From: Saprospiraceae bacterium
GTDB taxonomy: Bacteria; Bacteroidota; Bacteroidia; Chitinophagales; Saprospiraceae
NCBI GenBank assembly: GCA_016718205.1
Contig: JADKEB010000001.1
Location: 124,001 to 188,000 of the forward strand
Reading direction: 5' to 3'
DNA length: 64,000 nucleotides
Below the pieces are notes generated by a model. It was not told where the DNA came from and ran no database searches. It saw only the letters and a program-made list of their open reading frames with translations. The position numbers were made by a program, and so were the translations under genes. This document shows, piece by piece, positions 27,330-36,059 of the stretch; positions within the stretch are counted from its first letter, which is position 1, and each line of letters opens with the position of its first letter.

Positions 27330-27472
27330 AAGTACACAAATCTTTTATTGTCAATCTGGACATGATTGATTCGGTACGCAATCAGAATATCATCATCGGA
27401 TCATCTGTCATACCAGTAAGTGACGCCCATCAGGAAAACTTTATGCGCGTTTTAAATTTGAAGCGACTATAG
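27326..27472 (+). pseudogene. Out-of-frame end of the LytTR regulator
   Basis: Frame +1 relative to the upstream part reads MKVHKSFIVNLDMIDSV, then VIPVSDAHQENFMRVLNLKR and a TAG stop. This is exactly the expected end of a LytTR domain (HKSFIVNL and the final helix). It is therefore the continuation of the regulator gene and not a gene of its own. Confidence 0.85.
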
Positions 27473-27816
27473 GTGTAAAAGACTATAAATGGCATAAAAA
27501 ATTTCACTTACTATTATTAAAAATATATTAAGCCATAAGTACAAATATGAATAAATTTAATGGAGAGAATTGCTCTACTAACCCCTGCCTACAAAGACAT
27601 TCAGACAGGCCCAACACCTGAGGGGGAGCGCACCGCTTTGATTTGAAGAAGAGGGTGGGTCGTCTCAAGCGTAGTTTGACAGGCTCTTCAGGGAATGAGG
27701 GTAGAGAATAGTATAAACATTTTTATTATCCATACGGGCTATTAATCATCTGTAAGGTAATCAGCAATTTTACTTACATTTGCATCAGTTGAAGCTCAAT
27801 AATACTTGTCAAACTT
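27473..27816. repeat. Intergenic region with repeat motifs
   Basis: No gene is seen. The stretch 27655-27699 (containing TCGTCTCAAGCGTAGTTTGA) recurs almost unchanged at 50265-50311 and includes the hairpin TCAAGC-GTA-GTTTGA. A CCTGCC/GACAGGC palindrome lies at about 27585-27611. The promoter of the sialidase-like gene lies at the right edge. Confidence 0.55.
27775..27782 (+). promoter_or_regulatory. Bacteroidota -7 box before the sialidase-like gene
   Basis: TACATTTG matches TAnnTTTG exactly and lies 35 bp before the ATG at 27817. No clear -33 TTTG was found at ideal spacing. Confidence 0.45.
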
Positions 27817-28980
27817 ATGATTGCTTTACGAAAAAATGCGTTGAGACTTTTTGTTTTGTTTTTGATCACGTGTACATCTTGTGCATTAAAAAATCAAAAA
27901 CCACTGATTGATGCTAATAAACCATTTTTCATCATCCATCCATTACTCTTCAAGGGTGAAAGGTTTCCCAATGTGGTAGTTTCGAAAAAAGGAACAGTAA
28001 TTGCCACTATGGGAAGAGAAAATTTTGTAGTGAAAAGGAGTGAAGCCGGTGGGATAACATGGAGTGACGCCATTTTGGTACATCAACCCGGATTCCATGG
28101 CGGTGGTGTCATTTCAGATGAAGTGTCAGGAGATCTTTTGGTATTTATTGATGGTCAGCATCCACCTGCACCGACTAAAATGTTCAGGAGTAAAGATGAC
28201 GGACTTACCTGGAGAGAAGAGCCATTGGTGATTGCTCCGGATAGCAAAGGAAATCTGCCTTCTATGCATATGAATGAGCATGGTATTACCATTAATGGAG
28301 GACCTTACAAAGGAAGACTCATCAGGCCTACCCGAGTTTATGGGGGCGGCAACGATGTATCTTTCTGGCATCAACACTATACCAATGCCATCTACAGCGA
28401 TGATCGTGGTCAGTCATGGAAAACCAGTGAACCTTTTCCGGTGATGGGCACTGGTGAAGCTTGTATCGAACAACTTTCAGACGGCAGATTGTACTATAAT
28501 TCCAGAAGACACAAGTCTACGGATGGCCTTGATCCCCGATGGAGATATGAAGCATGGAGTGAAGACGGCGGCCATACATGGAAAAATGTACGAGTCAGCA
28601 ATGTATTGCCTGATGGGAATCAATACAGTGATTATGGCCTTATGGGTGGGTTGACCCGTATTCCATCCAAAAGCGGAGATGTGTTATTATTCAGCAACAT
28701 TGATATCCCCAAAGACCCAAACCATAAAGACCTCGCTTTTGAAAACAGATGGGGCGACCGCAGAAACGGGGCTGTGTGGCTGAGCAGAGACGGAGCCAAA
28801 TCATGGCCAGTCAAAAAGATCATTGATTCAGGTGGATTTGCATATTCGTCACTACATGCCGGACGACCAGGCACCGCTTCAGAAGGACTGATATATCTGC
28901 TTTATGAAAAAATTGAAAATGGCCAGTATGTGGGTGCAAACCTGGCCATTTTCAATCTTCCGTGGTTGGAGGCGAAATAA
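27817..28980 (+). CDS. Sialidase-like (BNR/Asp-box) lipoprotein
   Basis: A 387-residue protein with a lipoprotein-type N-terminus (cysteines in ITCTSCAL). It has at least four Asp-box motifs: SKDDGLTW, SDDRGQSW, SEDGGHTW and SRDGAKSW, which mark the blades of a six-bladed propeller. ERFPNVVVS near residue 49 could be the degenerate FRIP motif of exo-sialidases (GH33). The substrate may be sialic acid or another glycan; the catalytic set cannot be fully verified by eye. It is convergent with the M3 peptidase gene, with only 11 bp between them. Confidence 0.82.
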   Translation: MIALRKNALRLFVLFLITCTSCALKNQKPLIDANKPFFIIHPLLFKGERFPNVVVSKKGTVIATMGRENFVVKRSEAGGITWSDAILVHQPGFHGGGVISDEVSGDLLVFIDGQHPPAPTKMFRSKDDGLTWREEPLVIAPDSKGNLPSMHMNEHGITINGGPYKGRLIRPTRVYGGGNDVSFWHQHYTNAIYSDDRGQSWKTSEPFPVMGTGEACIEQLSDGRLYYNSRRHKSTDGLDPRWRYEAWSEDGGHTWKNVRVSNVLPDGNQYSDYGLMGGLTRIPSKSGDVLLFSNIDIPKDPNHKDLAFENRWGDRRNGAVWLSRDGAKSWPVKKIIDSGGFAYSSLHAGRPGTASEGLIYLLYEKIENGQYVGANLAIFNLPWLEAK

Positions 28981-28991
28981 GGAAATCGTTC

Positions 28992-31115
28992 TTAATTCAA
29001 CCCTCTCTTTTTCAGCAATGGATCGATCTTAGGCTCAGCACCTTTGAATCTTTTGTACAGTTCCATAGCATCAGCTGTACCTCCTTTTTCAAGAATGTTT
29101 TTTCTGAAAGACATGGCTGTTTCTTTATCAAATAATCCCTTGGATTTGAATGATTCAAAAGCATCAGAATCCAATACTTCAGACCATATGTAGCTGTAAT
29201 AACCTGAAGAATAGCCTCCTGAAAAAATATGATTGAAATAGGTGCTTCGATATCTTGGTATGATCTCACTGATCATTCCCTTGGAGTCCATACTTTTCTT
29301 TTCAAAATCTGTGGCATTCATCTCCATTACCTGCTTTTGAGTATGAAAATCCATGTCCAGCATGGAAGCTGCCAGGTACTCTGTGGTAGCAAAGCCCTGA
29401 CCATAGGTGCCGGAACTCTTCATTTTTTGGATCAGCGCATCGGGAATCACTTCACCTGTTTTATAGTGTTTTGCAAAACTCTTCAATACTTCAGGTTCTA
29501 ATGCCCAGTTTTCCATGATTTGAGATGGAAGTTCCACAAAATCGGTAGGTACATTGGTCCCTGCAAGAGAGCTGTAATTGACATTGGAAAGCAGTCCGTG
29601 AAGGGCATGTCCAAATTCATGAAAGTAAGTGGACACTTCATCAAATGTCAGTAAGGCTGGTGTGTCACCGGTAGGTTTTGTAAAATTGCAAACTATAGAG
29701 ATCACAGGTGGAACTCTTTTGCCGTCTTTCATTTTCTGATCGCTGTATGAGGTCATCCATGCACCGCCACGTTTACTTGCTCTTGGGTGGAAGTCCATGT
29801 AAAGTATGCCTACAAATGTGCCATCAGCGTCATTGACTTCATATGCAGTGGCTTCGGGATGATATGTTGGCAGGTCTTTTCTTTCCTTAAATGTAAGTCC
29901 AAATAATTTTTGGACAGTAGAAAAAACTCCCTGATGGACATTGTCAAGGCTGAAATATTGTTTGATTTCATTTTCGTCCAGGGCATATTTTTGTTTTCTG
30001 ATTTTTTCTGCATAATACCTCCAATCCTGAGGTTCTACAGTAAAATTACCGCCTTCTGATTTGATAAATTCCTGGATTTCTTTTGCTTCATTCCGGGCTT
30101 TTGAAATTGCCGGTTTCCACAAGTCATTCAGAAGTTTGTTGACGTTGTCGGGATTTTTTGCCATTTGCTCCTCAAGTACATAATGAGCATGTGTCGGGTA
30201 ACCAAGCAAATTGGCCCTCTGTACTCTGAGACTGGCTATTTTTTTGATGATTTCATTGTTGTCGTTCTTATTTCCATTACTGCCTTTTTTCTGCATGGCG
30301 TCCCATAGTTTTCGGCGCAAACCTCTGTTTTCAGCATATTGCAGGAAAGGCATCACACTCGGATTGTGCAATGTAAAAAGCCATTTGCCTTCCATCTTTT
30401 GCTCTTTGGCAGCATCGGCTGCTGCAGATATCAGATCATCAGGCAGGCCTTTAAGTTCGTCTTTATTATCCACCACCAACTTAAAATCATTTACCTCAGC
30501 TAAGGTATTCTGTCCAAATGTTACGGTAAGTAGTGATAATTCCTCGTTGATTTTTGTGATCGATTCTTTCTCTTTTGGTCCGAGTAAAGCTCCGTTTCTT
30601 ATGAAAGATTTATAGGTTTTTTCGAGCAGTTCATTTTGTTCTTCATTGAGTTGAAATGAAGCTTTGTTGTCCCAAACAGATTTTACTCTTTCAAATAACT
30701 TTTGATGGAGCGCAATATAATCATAATGTTTTGCCAGGACAGGGGCCATATCCTGCGATATTTTCTCCAAAGTATCATTGGTATGGGCTCCTGTCATATT
30801 AAAAAATATATTGGAAATCCTGTTAAGCATCGATCCGGCTCCATCCAGCGCTACGATAGTATTGTTAAAATCTGGCGCAGCAGTAATATTTGCGATAGAA
30901 TCAATTTCAGATTTATGTTTTACCATAGCTGCTTCAAATCCAGGTTCGTAATGTTCGTCTTTGATCAGGTCAAAAGGTGGAACCCCGTATGGTGTTGTAA
31001 ATGAAGAGAGTAATGGATTTTCGGTCGATGTGGCGTTTTGATTCATATCTTTATTTTTGCATGAAAAAGTAATAGTCAGTAACAACAAACTGATTGAAAT
31101 TAAATGAAGTTTCAT
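28992..31115 (-). CDS. M3-family metallopeptidase lipoprotein (Dcp-like)
   Basis: A 707-residue zinc peptidase of the thimet oligopeptidase/peptidyl-dipeptidase family. A lipoprotein signal ends at the cysteine in ITFSCKN. The HExxH zinc site is HEFGH at residues 499-503 in STYFHEFGHALHGL, with downstream ENW supplying the third ligand region. The length is normal for Dcp/oligopeptidase A. It likely clears oligopeptides on the periplasmic side of the envelope. A TATCTTTG box lies about 30 bp upstream of the start. Confidence 0.93.
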   Translation of the reverse strand: MKLHLISISLLLLTITFSCKNKDMNQNATSTENPLLSSFTTPYGVPPFDLIKDEHYEPGFEAAMVKHKSEIDSIANITAAPDFNNTIVALDGAGSMLNRISNIFFNMTGAHTNDTLEKISQDMAPVLAKHYDYIALHQKLFERVKSVWDNKASFQLNEEQNELLEKTYKSFIRNGALLGPKEKESITKINEELSLLTVTFGQNTLAEVNDFKLVVDNKDELKGLPDDLISAAADAAKEQKMEGKWLFTLHNPSVMPFLQYAENRGLRRKLWDAMQKKGSNGNKNDNNEIIKKIASLRVQRANLLGYPTHAHYVLEEQMAKNPDNVNKLLNDLWKPAISKARNEAKEIQEFIKSEGGNFTVEPQDWRYYAEKIRKQKYALDENEIKQYFSLDNVHQGVFSTVQKLFGLTFKERKDLPTYHPEATAYEVNDADGTFVGILYMDFHPRASKRGGAWMTSYSDQKMKDGKRVPPVISIVCNFTKPTGDTPALLTFDEVSTYFHEFGHALHGLLSNVNYSSLAGTNVPTDFVELPSQIMENWALEPEVLKSFAKHYKTGEVIPDALIQKMKSSGTYGQGFATTEYLAASMLDMDFHTQKQVMEMNATDFEKKSMDSKGMISEIIPRYRSTYFNHIFSGGYSSGYYSYIWSEVLDSDAFESFKSKGLFDKETAMSFRKNILEKGGTADAMELYKRFKGAEPKIDPLLKKRGLN

Positions 31116-31143
31116 GATGACAGGCTTTAAGTAAATGAAATGG

Positions 31144-31151
31144 CAAAGATA
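31144..31151 (-). promoter_or_regulatory. -7 box of the M3 peptidase gene
   Basis: On the minus strand this reads TATCTTTG, a perfect TAnnTTTG box 28 bp upstream of the ATG at 31115. Confidence 0.5.
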
Positions 31152-31282
31152 GGTAAATTCTGAGTTCTCAATGTATAAAATATCGACCGATTATATTTGT
31201 TTCCGGTCACAAAAGCTGTTGAATTAGTACGGAACTTTTCATAAGGCATTTCCGTTACATATCTAAATAAAATAAAACCGCA

Positions 31283-31498
31283 ATGGACAGTGTTATCGAT
31301 GTCAGGACTTTAAGTAAAGACGAAATCATTCATTTGGTGAGACAATTGTTAGATTTAAAACTCATAACACCTCAATTATTAACAGAGGTTGCAAAAAAAA
31401 ATAATTCAAATGATGATATTGAGAGTATGGATTATATCGAGTCATTAATTAATAAACATTTTGAAGAGTACGATGAAGTCTTCAGGAAATTGGCATGA
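31283..31498 (+). CDS. Putative antitoxin of a Doc-type module
   Basis: A 71-residue acidic protein (MDSVIDVRTLSKDEIIHLVR, ending in FEEYDEVFRKLA) with no recognised DNA-binding motif. Its stop overlaps the ATG of the Doc-like gene (ATGA), as in TA modules, which is the main reason for the call. A TATATTTG box at 31192-31199 could serve as its promoter. Confidence 0.6.
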   Translation: MDSVIDVRTLSKDEIIHLVRQLLDLKLITPQLLTEVAKKNNSNDDIESMDYIESLINKHFEEYDEVFRKLA

Positions 31499-31900
31499 GG
31501 TATCTTACAAAAGCTGAAATTATTTTAGCAAATCGGCTTACAATAAGGAATCATAGTGGTCAATATATTAGTCCCAATAACTTTTTAAATGAAGGTGCAT
31601 TAGATTACTTAATAGATATTGTTTCTTCTGAGCTATTTGGGGAAGCATTATATCCTAAATTGAGTGATAGAGCAGGATATGTACAATATTATAGCTAATC
31701 ATGTATTCAGTGATGGAAATAAGCGCACCGGATTAGAAGCTGCAATACTTTTTTTAGATTTGAATGGCTTTAGAATTAATCGTGATTTACCAAAAGAACA
31801 TGTATTTGACTTCACCATAAAAGTAGCATAAGGAATGTCCAGCCTGGAAGAATGTCAGTCTTGGTTTGAAGCAAATATAGTAATAGAATATATCACCTAA
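31495..31900 (+). pseudogene. Broken Doc/Fic-type toxin gene
   Basis: The first part (31495-31698) is open from MRYLTKAEIILANR to LSDRAGYV. The frame then shifts near 31680. In the next frame ANHVFSDGNKRTG contains the Fic/Doc active-site motif HxFxDGNKRTG and is followed by LEAAILFLDLNGF. An in-frame TAA after FTIKVA (31828-31830) interrupts the tail, which ends SLEECQSWFEANI at 31900. A full toxin would be about 134 residues. At least two lesions are present, so the AMP or phosphate transfer activity is probably lost while the antitoxin-like gene remains. Confidence 0.78.
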
Positions 31901-31980
31901 TATACATCTTGTTGATATCGCCCCCTGGAATTTTTTAATATATAACAGGTTTTCTTCAAACCCATTTAGAACTTCTATTG

Positions 31981-32319
31981 TTAGAGTATGTTTAATTTTT
32001 ATATTTGAGTGAAAGTGATGAAATTTAATTTTTGACAAGGTGACTGAATGGTCTCGTCTTGACGAGAATTGAGTAAAATGCTTCATCAAGAAATCCGTTG
32101 TTCAAAGTCTCTGACTTTTGGACTTTTATCTATCGGTCTCATGACCGGAGTAAATTGTCCACAATCAGTCAAAGACCGTAAGATAGGTTCCGTCAAAGTC
32201 AGGTAAGACTTTGACAAACGAAGAAAAATGTAACGCACGCCTGTCTGTCGGCAAGGCAGGCAGTCTAAAATTAAATTTGCCGCTTGGAGCCAAATGATAA
32301 AGGTTTAAACATACTCTTA
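31981..32319. mobile_element. MITE-like element abutting folC
   Basis: The ends are TTAGAGTATGTTTAA (31981-31995) and TTTAAACATACTCTTA (32304-32319). The outer sequences match the 12.8-kb copy. The interior instead carries hairpins of the form AAAGTC-TCT-GACTTT, CGGTC-TCAT-GACCG, GGTC-AAAGACC-like pairs and GTCAAAGTC-AGGTAA-GACTTTGAC, plus a GCCTGTCTG/GGCAGGC palindrome. The right end lies 10 bp before the folC start. There is no coding capacity. Confidence 0.75.
32273..32280 (+). promoter_or_regulatory. Possible outward-facing -7 box at the MITE end
   Basis: TAAATTTG fits TAnnTTTG and points at folC, whose ATG is 50 bp away. It lies in the part of the element that is conserved in the 12.8-kb copy. 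No convincing -33 element was seen, so promoter activity is only a hypothesis. Confidence 0.3.
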
Positions 32320-32329
32320 ATGCTGCATC

Positions 32330-33634
32330 ATGCAAAAATTAAAAACCTGGAAAGAAACCCTGGACTTTATGTATCAGCGACTACCTATGTATCAGCGTAT
32401 AGGTGCAGCTGCCTACAAAAAGGATCTCACAAATACGATTTTGCTATGCGAAGCATGTGGCAATCCCCATCTTCAGTTAAAATGTATTCATATTGCAGGT
32501 ACTAATGGTAAGGGTACCACGACACACATTATTGCTTCGGGGTTACAGTCTCATGGTTTCAGTGTTGGGGTGTATACTTCTCCGCATTATATAGATTTCC
32601 GAGAGCGGATCAAGATCAATGGGGTCTACATTTCCAAAAAGTATATCAGAGATTTTATCAATGCACATTTACATGAAATTGATAAAATACAACCTTCATT
32701 TTTTGAACTGACGGTCGCATTGGCTTTTAGGTATTTTGCCGATATGAAAGTAGATTTTGCAGTCATTGAAACCGGACTGGGAGGAAGACTGGATTCAACC
32801 AATGTCATCACTCCGCTGATCTCTGTCATCACTAATATCAGCTACGATCACCAGTCTATGCTCGGAAATACTTTACCACTCATTGCCGCTGAAAAAGCGG
32901 GAATCATCAAGGAAGCCATTCCGGTTGTAATAGGAGAAAGCCAGGATGAAGTGAGTGATGTATTTTATAAAAAGGCGGAAGAACTTCATGCCCCCATACA
33001 GTACGCTGATCAGCATCTGAGCCTGAATCAAAAAGCCGGATTCAAAGGAGAGCTAGTATACGATGTCTATAATGATGGAAAGTTGTGGCTGAAAGATCTA
33101 AAAACAGATTTGATCGGCCCTTTTCAAAGCAAAAACATCATCACAGGCTTATATGCTCTTAAAGCATTGAGTACACATATTCCGTTGGATTTTGATAAGG
33201 TGGTTGAGGGGTTTACTGAGATACACAAAAAGACAGGCTATATGGGTCGGTGGCAAATCTTAGATAAAGGTCCACTCATTTTAGCAGATAGTGCTCATAA
33301 TGTGGGTGGTATGGATCTGATCACTAAGGAACTCAAAATGATAAAAGATGGTAAACTACACATCATATTGGGTTTTGTTAATGATAAAGACATTTCAGAT
33401 ATTCTGGCAATGATGCCAAAAAACGCTCAATATTATTTTGCAAAAGCCAACATTCCCCGTGGACTAGATGCCGCATTGCTTCAGCGTCAAAGCGAAACTT
33501 ATGGTCTCAAGGGGCAATCTTACATTTCTGTGCGCAAAGCATTTGCGGCAGCTCGTCGACATGCTGCTTTGGAAGACACCATTTTTATAGGGGGCAGTAT
33601 TTTTGTAGTAGGTGAAGTCCTGGAAAAATATTAA
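32330..33634 (+). CDS. folC: Folylpolyglutamate / dihydrofolate synthase
   Basis: A 434-residue Mur-ligase-fold enzyme that adds glutamate to (dihydro)folates, ATP-dependent and cytoplasmic. The P-loop GTNGKGT is at residues 57-63. It is followed by YTSPHYIDFRERI (folate loop) near 85, ETGLGGRLDSTN near 145, and SYDHQSMLG near 170. The C-terminal domain has ADSAHNVGGM near 320. Length is normal. It is the first of three same-strand genes with 17-44 bp gaps (folC, ubiX, ubiD). The MITE-like element ends 10 bp upstream and may have replaced the native leader. Confidence 0.94.
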   Translation: MQKLKTWKETLDFMYQRLPMYQRIGAAAYKKDLTNTILLCEACGNPHLQLKCIHIAGTNGKGTTTHIIASGLQSHGFSVGVYTSPHYIDFRERIKINGVYISKKYIRDFINAHLHEIDKIQPSFFELTVALAFRYFADMKVDFAVIETGLGGRLDSTNVITPLISVITNISYDHQSMLGNTLPLIAAEKAGIIKEAIPVVIGESQDEVSDVFYKKAEELHAPIQYADQHLSLNQKAGFKGELVYDVYNDGKLWLKDLKTDLIGPFQSKNIITGLYALKALSTHIPLDFDKVVEGFTEIHKKTGYMGRWQILDKGPLILADSAHNVGGMDLITKELKMIKDGKLHIILGFVNDKDISDILAMMPKNAQYYFAKANIPRGLDAALLQRQSETYGLKGQSYISVRKAFAAARRHAALEDTIFIGGSIFVVGEVLEKY

Positions 33635-33651
33635 AAAAAAAGCCTTAAGTC

Positions 33652-34209
33652 ATGAGTAGAAAAATAGTGTTGGGTATCGGAGGCTCCAGTGGGGCTATTT
33701 ACGCTCAGAGATTGATGCAAATCTTGTCGTCCTATCATCATGAAATAACCATTGGTGTAGTGATGTCTGACAATGCCATCACCAATTGGGAACTCGAAAT
33801 CGCCCCGTTTAATGCATCCGATTGGCCATTTAAATTTTATACCAAAAATGACTTTTCTGCGCCATTTGCTTCAGGTTCAGCCAGATACGATACCATGATT
33901 ATTTGTCCATGCTCTATGGGACTGTTGGCCAGAGTCAGCCAGGGTATTTCCAATGATCTGATGACCCGTGCTGCGGATGTCATGCTCAAAGAACGAAGAA
34001 AACTGATCATAGTACCACGCGAGATGCCGTACAATCTGATTCATCTCAGAAATATGGTGAGTCTTACAGAAGCGGGAGCTATCATTTGCCCTGCAACACC
34101 ATCTTTTTACAGCAAGCCAACATCTGTAGAAGCCATTGCGGATACAGTTGTACACAGGATACTGGATCTTGCTGGAATCGATATTACCACTTTCAGATGG
34201 GGCGAATAA
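33652..34209 (+). CDS. ubiX: UbiX flavin prenyltransferase
   Basis: A 185-residue flavoprotein that makes prenylated FMN, the cofactor of UbiD decarboxylases. The flavin-binding N-terminus GIGGSSGAIYA is at residues 7-17, and REMPYNLIHLRNM near 123 and CPATPSFYSKP near 145 are family signatures. It lies 17 bp after folC and 44 bp before the ubiD-type gene, so cofactor enzyme and client enzyme are made together. Confidence 0.94.
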   Translation: MSRKIVLGIGGSSGAIYAQRLMQILSSYHHEITIGVVMSDNAITNWELEIAPFNASDWPFKFYTKNDFSAPFASGSARYDTMIICPCSMGLLARVSQGISNDLMTRAADVMLKERRKLIIVPREMPYNLIHLRNMVSLTEAGAIICPATPSFYSKPTSVEAIADTVVHRILDLAGIDITTFRWGE

Positions 34210-34253
34210 AAATATATGTTGGCCTCATTAAATAATTTAACTTAAGACAGCTT

Positions 34254-36059
34254 ATGTACAACAATATGAGAGAAGTAGTCGCCGATCTGGAAAAGAAGGG
34301 CATGCTATTAAGAATCACAAAAGAAGTGGATCCTGATCTGGAGATAGCTGAAATCCACCGGCAAGTGTATGACAATAAAGGGCCTGCATTACTTTTTGAA
34401 AAAATTAAAGGGAGCCCGTTTCAGGGTTTGTCCAATCTGTATGGCACGGTAGACAGAACAGAGTATCTGTTCAGAAAAACTATTCCCAAAGTAAAAAAAG
34501 TCATCGAAATCAAAGCAGATCCTACAGTAATACTGAAGAATCCATTAAAATATCTGACTACTCCAATCACGGCAATTACAGCACTGCCTATGAAGGCTTT
34601 ATTTTCAAAACCAGTAATGTATGGCCAAACATCTATAGACAAATTGCCGATGATAAAATCCTGGCCAATGGATGGAGGGGCATTTATTACTTTACCTCAG
34701 GTATTTACACTTCCGCCTGGTTCAAAAAATCCCATGCATTCCAATCTGGGAATGTATAGAATTCAGATATCAGGCAATGACTACAAAATGAATGAACAAA
34801 TCGGGCTTCACTATCAATTGCATAGGGGTATAGGTGTTCATCATGAAATGTATAACAAAATTGAAGCACCTTTCAAAGCTTCTGTTTTTGTCGGAGGTCT
34901 TCCTTCTCACGCATTTTCTGCCATCATGCCTATGCCTGAAGGTATCAGCGAACTGACATTTGCCGGGATGTTGGCTGGAAAAAGATTTAGGTACGATTTT
35001 GATGATCAGGGACACTTTATTTCAACAGATGCTGATTTTGTCATTACCGGCACAATTTTAAAAAACATCAAATTTCCTGAAGGACCATTCGGGGATCATC
35101 TTGGTTACTATAGTCTGACCCACGATTTTCCGGTCATGAAGGTAGATAGAGTGTACCACAGGAAAGATCCAATATGGCATTTTACTGTGGTAGGCAGACC
35201 ACCACAGGAAGACAGTAGTTTCGGGTATCTGATACACAAGTTGGTAGAAGATCTCACTTCGCAGGAATTTCCGGGACTGACAGAAATCCATGCTGTTGAT
35301 GCATCGGGTGTTCACCCGCTTTTGCTTGCCATTGGTAAAGAAAGGTACATGCCATTCAGAGATGAAAAACCTGAGGAAATCCTCACTATTGCCAATAGGA
35401 TTTTAGGTTCCGGACAAACTTCTCTTGCAAAATATCTCATCATTGCAGCTTTTGGAGATGATCCCAATCTGAACACACATCACCTTGATCATTTTTTCCG
35501 ACACTTTTTGGAGAGAGTTGACTGGACAAGGGACTTGCACTTTCAGACAAAAACTACCATTGATACCCTCGACTATTCCGGTGACTCGTGGAATGGCGGC
35601 TCAAAAGTGGTGATGGCCTGTCGCGGACCAAAGATCAGAACATTAAAGTCAGAACTTCCTGCAGGATTTCATGTGCCTTTGTCCTCGCAGATGACAGTGA
35701 TACAGCCAGGCATTTTGGGATTGACCATCGAGACTTTTACAACTCAGGCTCAGGCCGATATTGAAATGGGAGTACTTTGTACTTTGCTGGAAAATCAAGA
35801 TTTAAGTGGTTTCCCATTAATCATCCTTTCTGATGATGCTGATTTCACCGCTGCGAATATCAATAATTTTGTGTGGGTGACATTTACAAGATCCAATCCA
35901 TCACATGATATTTATGGTGTCAGACCTTTTACGTACCACAAACACTGGGGATGTAATGGTAGCCTCATCATCGATGCACGAAAAAAACCTCATCATGCTC
36001 CTGAATTGATTGCAGATGAATCGATCAGAAAGTCAGTGACAGAATGGCTGACTTTCTGA
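34254..36059 (+). CDS. ubiD: UbiD-family prenyl-FMN-dependent decarboxylase
   Basis: A 601-residue decarboxylase. Family motifs seen include GMYRIQISG near residue 168, GLPSHAFSAIMPMPEG near 215, EGPFGDHLGYY near 278 and the C-terminal KHWGCNGSLIIDARKKPHH. The client is probably a quinone precursor, but the exact substrate (menaquinone route, ubiquinone-like or another aromatic acid) cannot be set from sequence. The start codon could be either of two nearby ATGs, at 34254 or 34266. It is the third gene of the folC-ubiX-ubiD run. Confidence 0.92.
   Translation: MYNNMREVVADLEKKGMLLRITKEVDPDLEIAEIHRQVYDNKGPALLFEKIKGSPFQGLSNLYGTVDRTEYLFRKTIPKVKKVIEIKADPTVILKNPLKYLTTPITAITALPMKALFSKPVMYGQTSIDKLPMIKSWPMDGGAFITLPQVFTLPPGSKNPMHSNLGMYRIQISGNDYKMNEQIGLHYQLHRGIGVHHEMYNKIEAPFKASVFVGGLPSHAFSAIMPMPEGISELTFAGMLAGKRFRYDFDDQGHFISTDADFVITGTILKNIKFPEGPFGDHLGYYSLTHDFPVMKVDRVYHRKDPIWHFTVVGRPPQEDSSFGYLIHKLVEDLTSQEFPGLTEIHAVDASGVHPLLLAIGKERYMPFRDEKPEEILTIANRILGSGQTSLAKYLIIAAFGDDPNLNTHHLDHFFRHFLERVDWTRDLHFQTKTTIDTLDYSGDSWNGGSKVVMACRGPKIRTLKSELPAGFHVPLSSQMTVIQPGILGLTIETFTTQAQADIEMGVLCTLLENQDLSGFPLIILSDDADFTAANINNFVWVTFTRSNPSHDIYGVRPFTYHKHWGCNGSLIIDARKKPHHAPELIADESIRKSVTEWLTF

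Noticed and set aside
27585..27611. Intrinsic terminator after the LytTR gene
   Set aside because: The palindrome is weak and lacks a T-run; it fits the CCTGCC/GGCAGG repeat seen elsewhere in the window.
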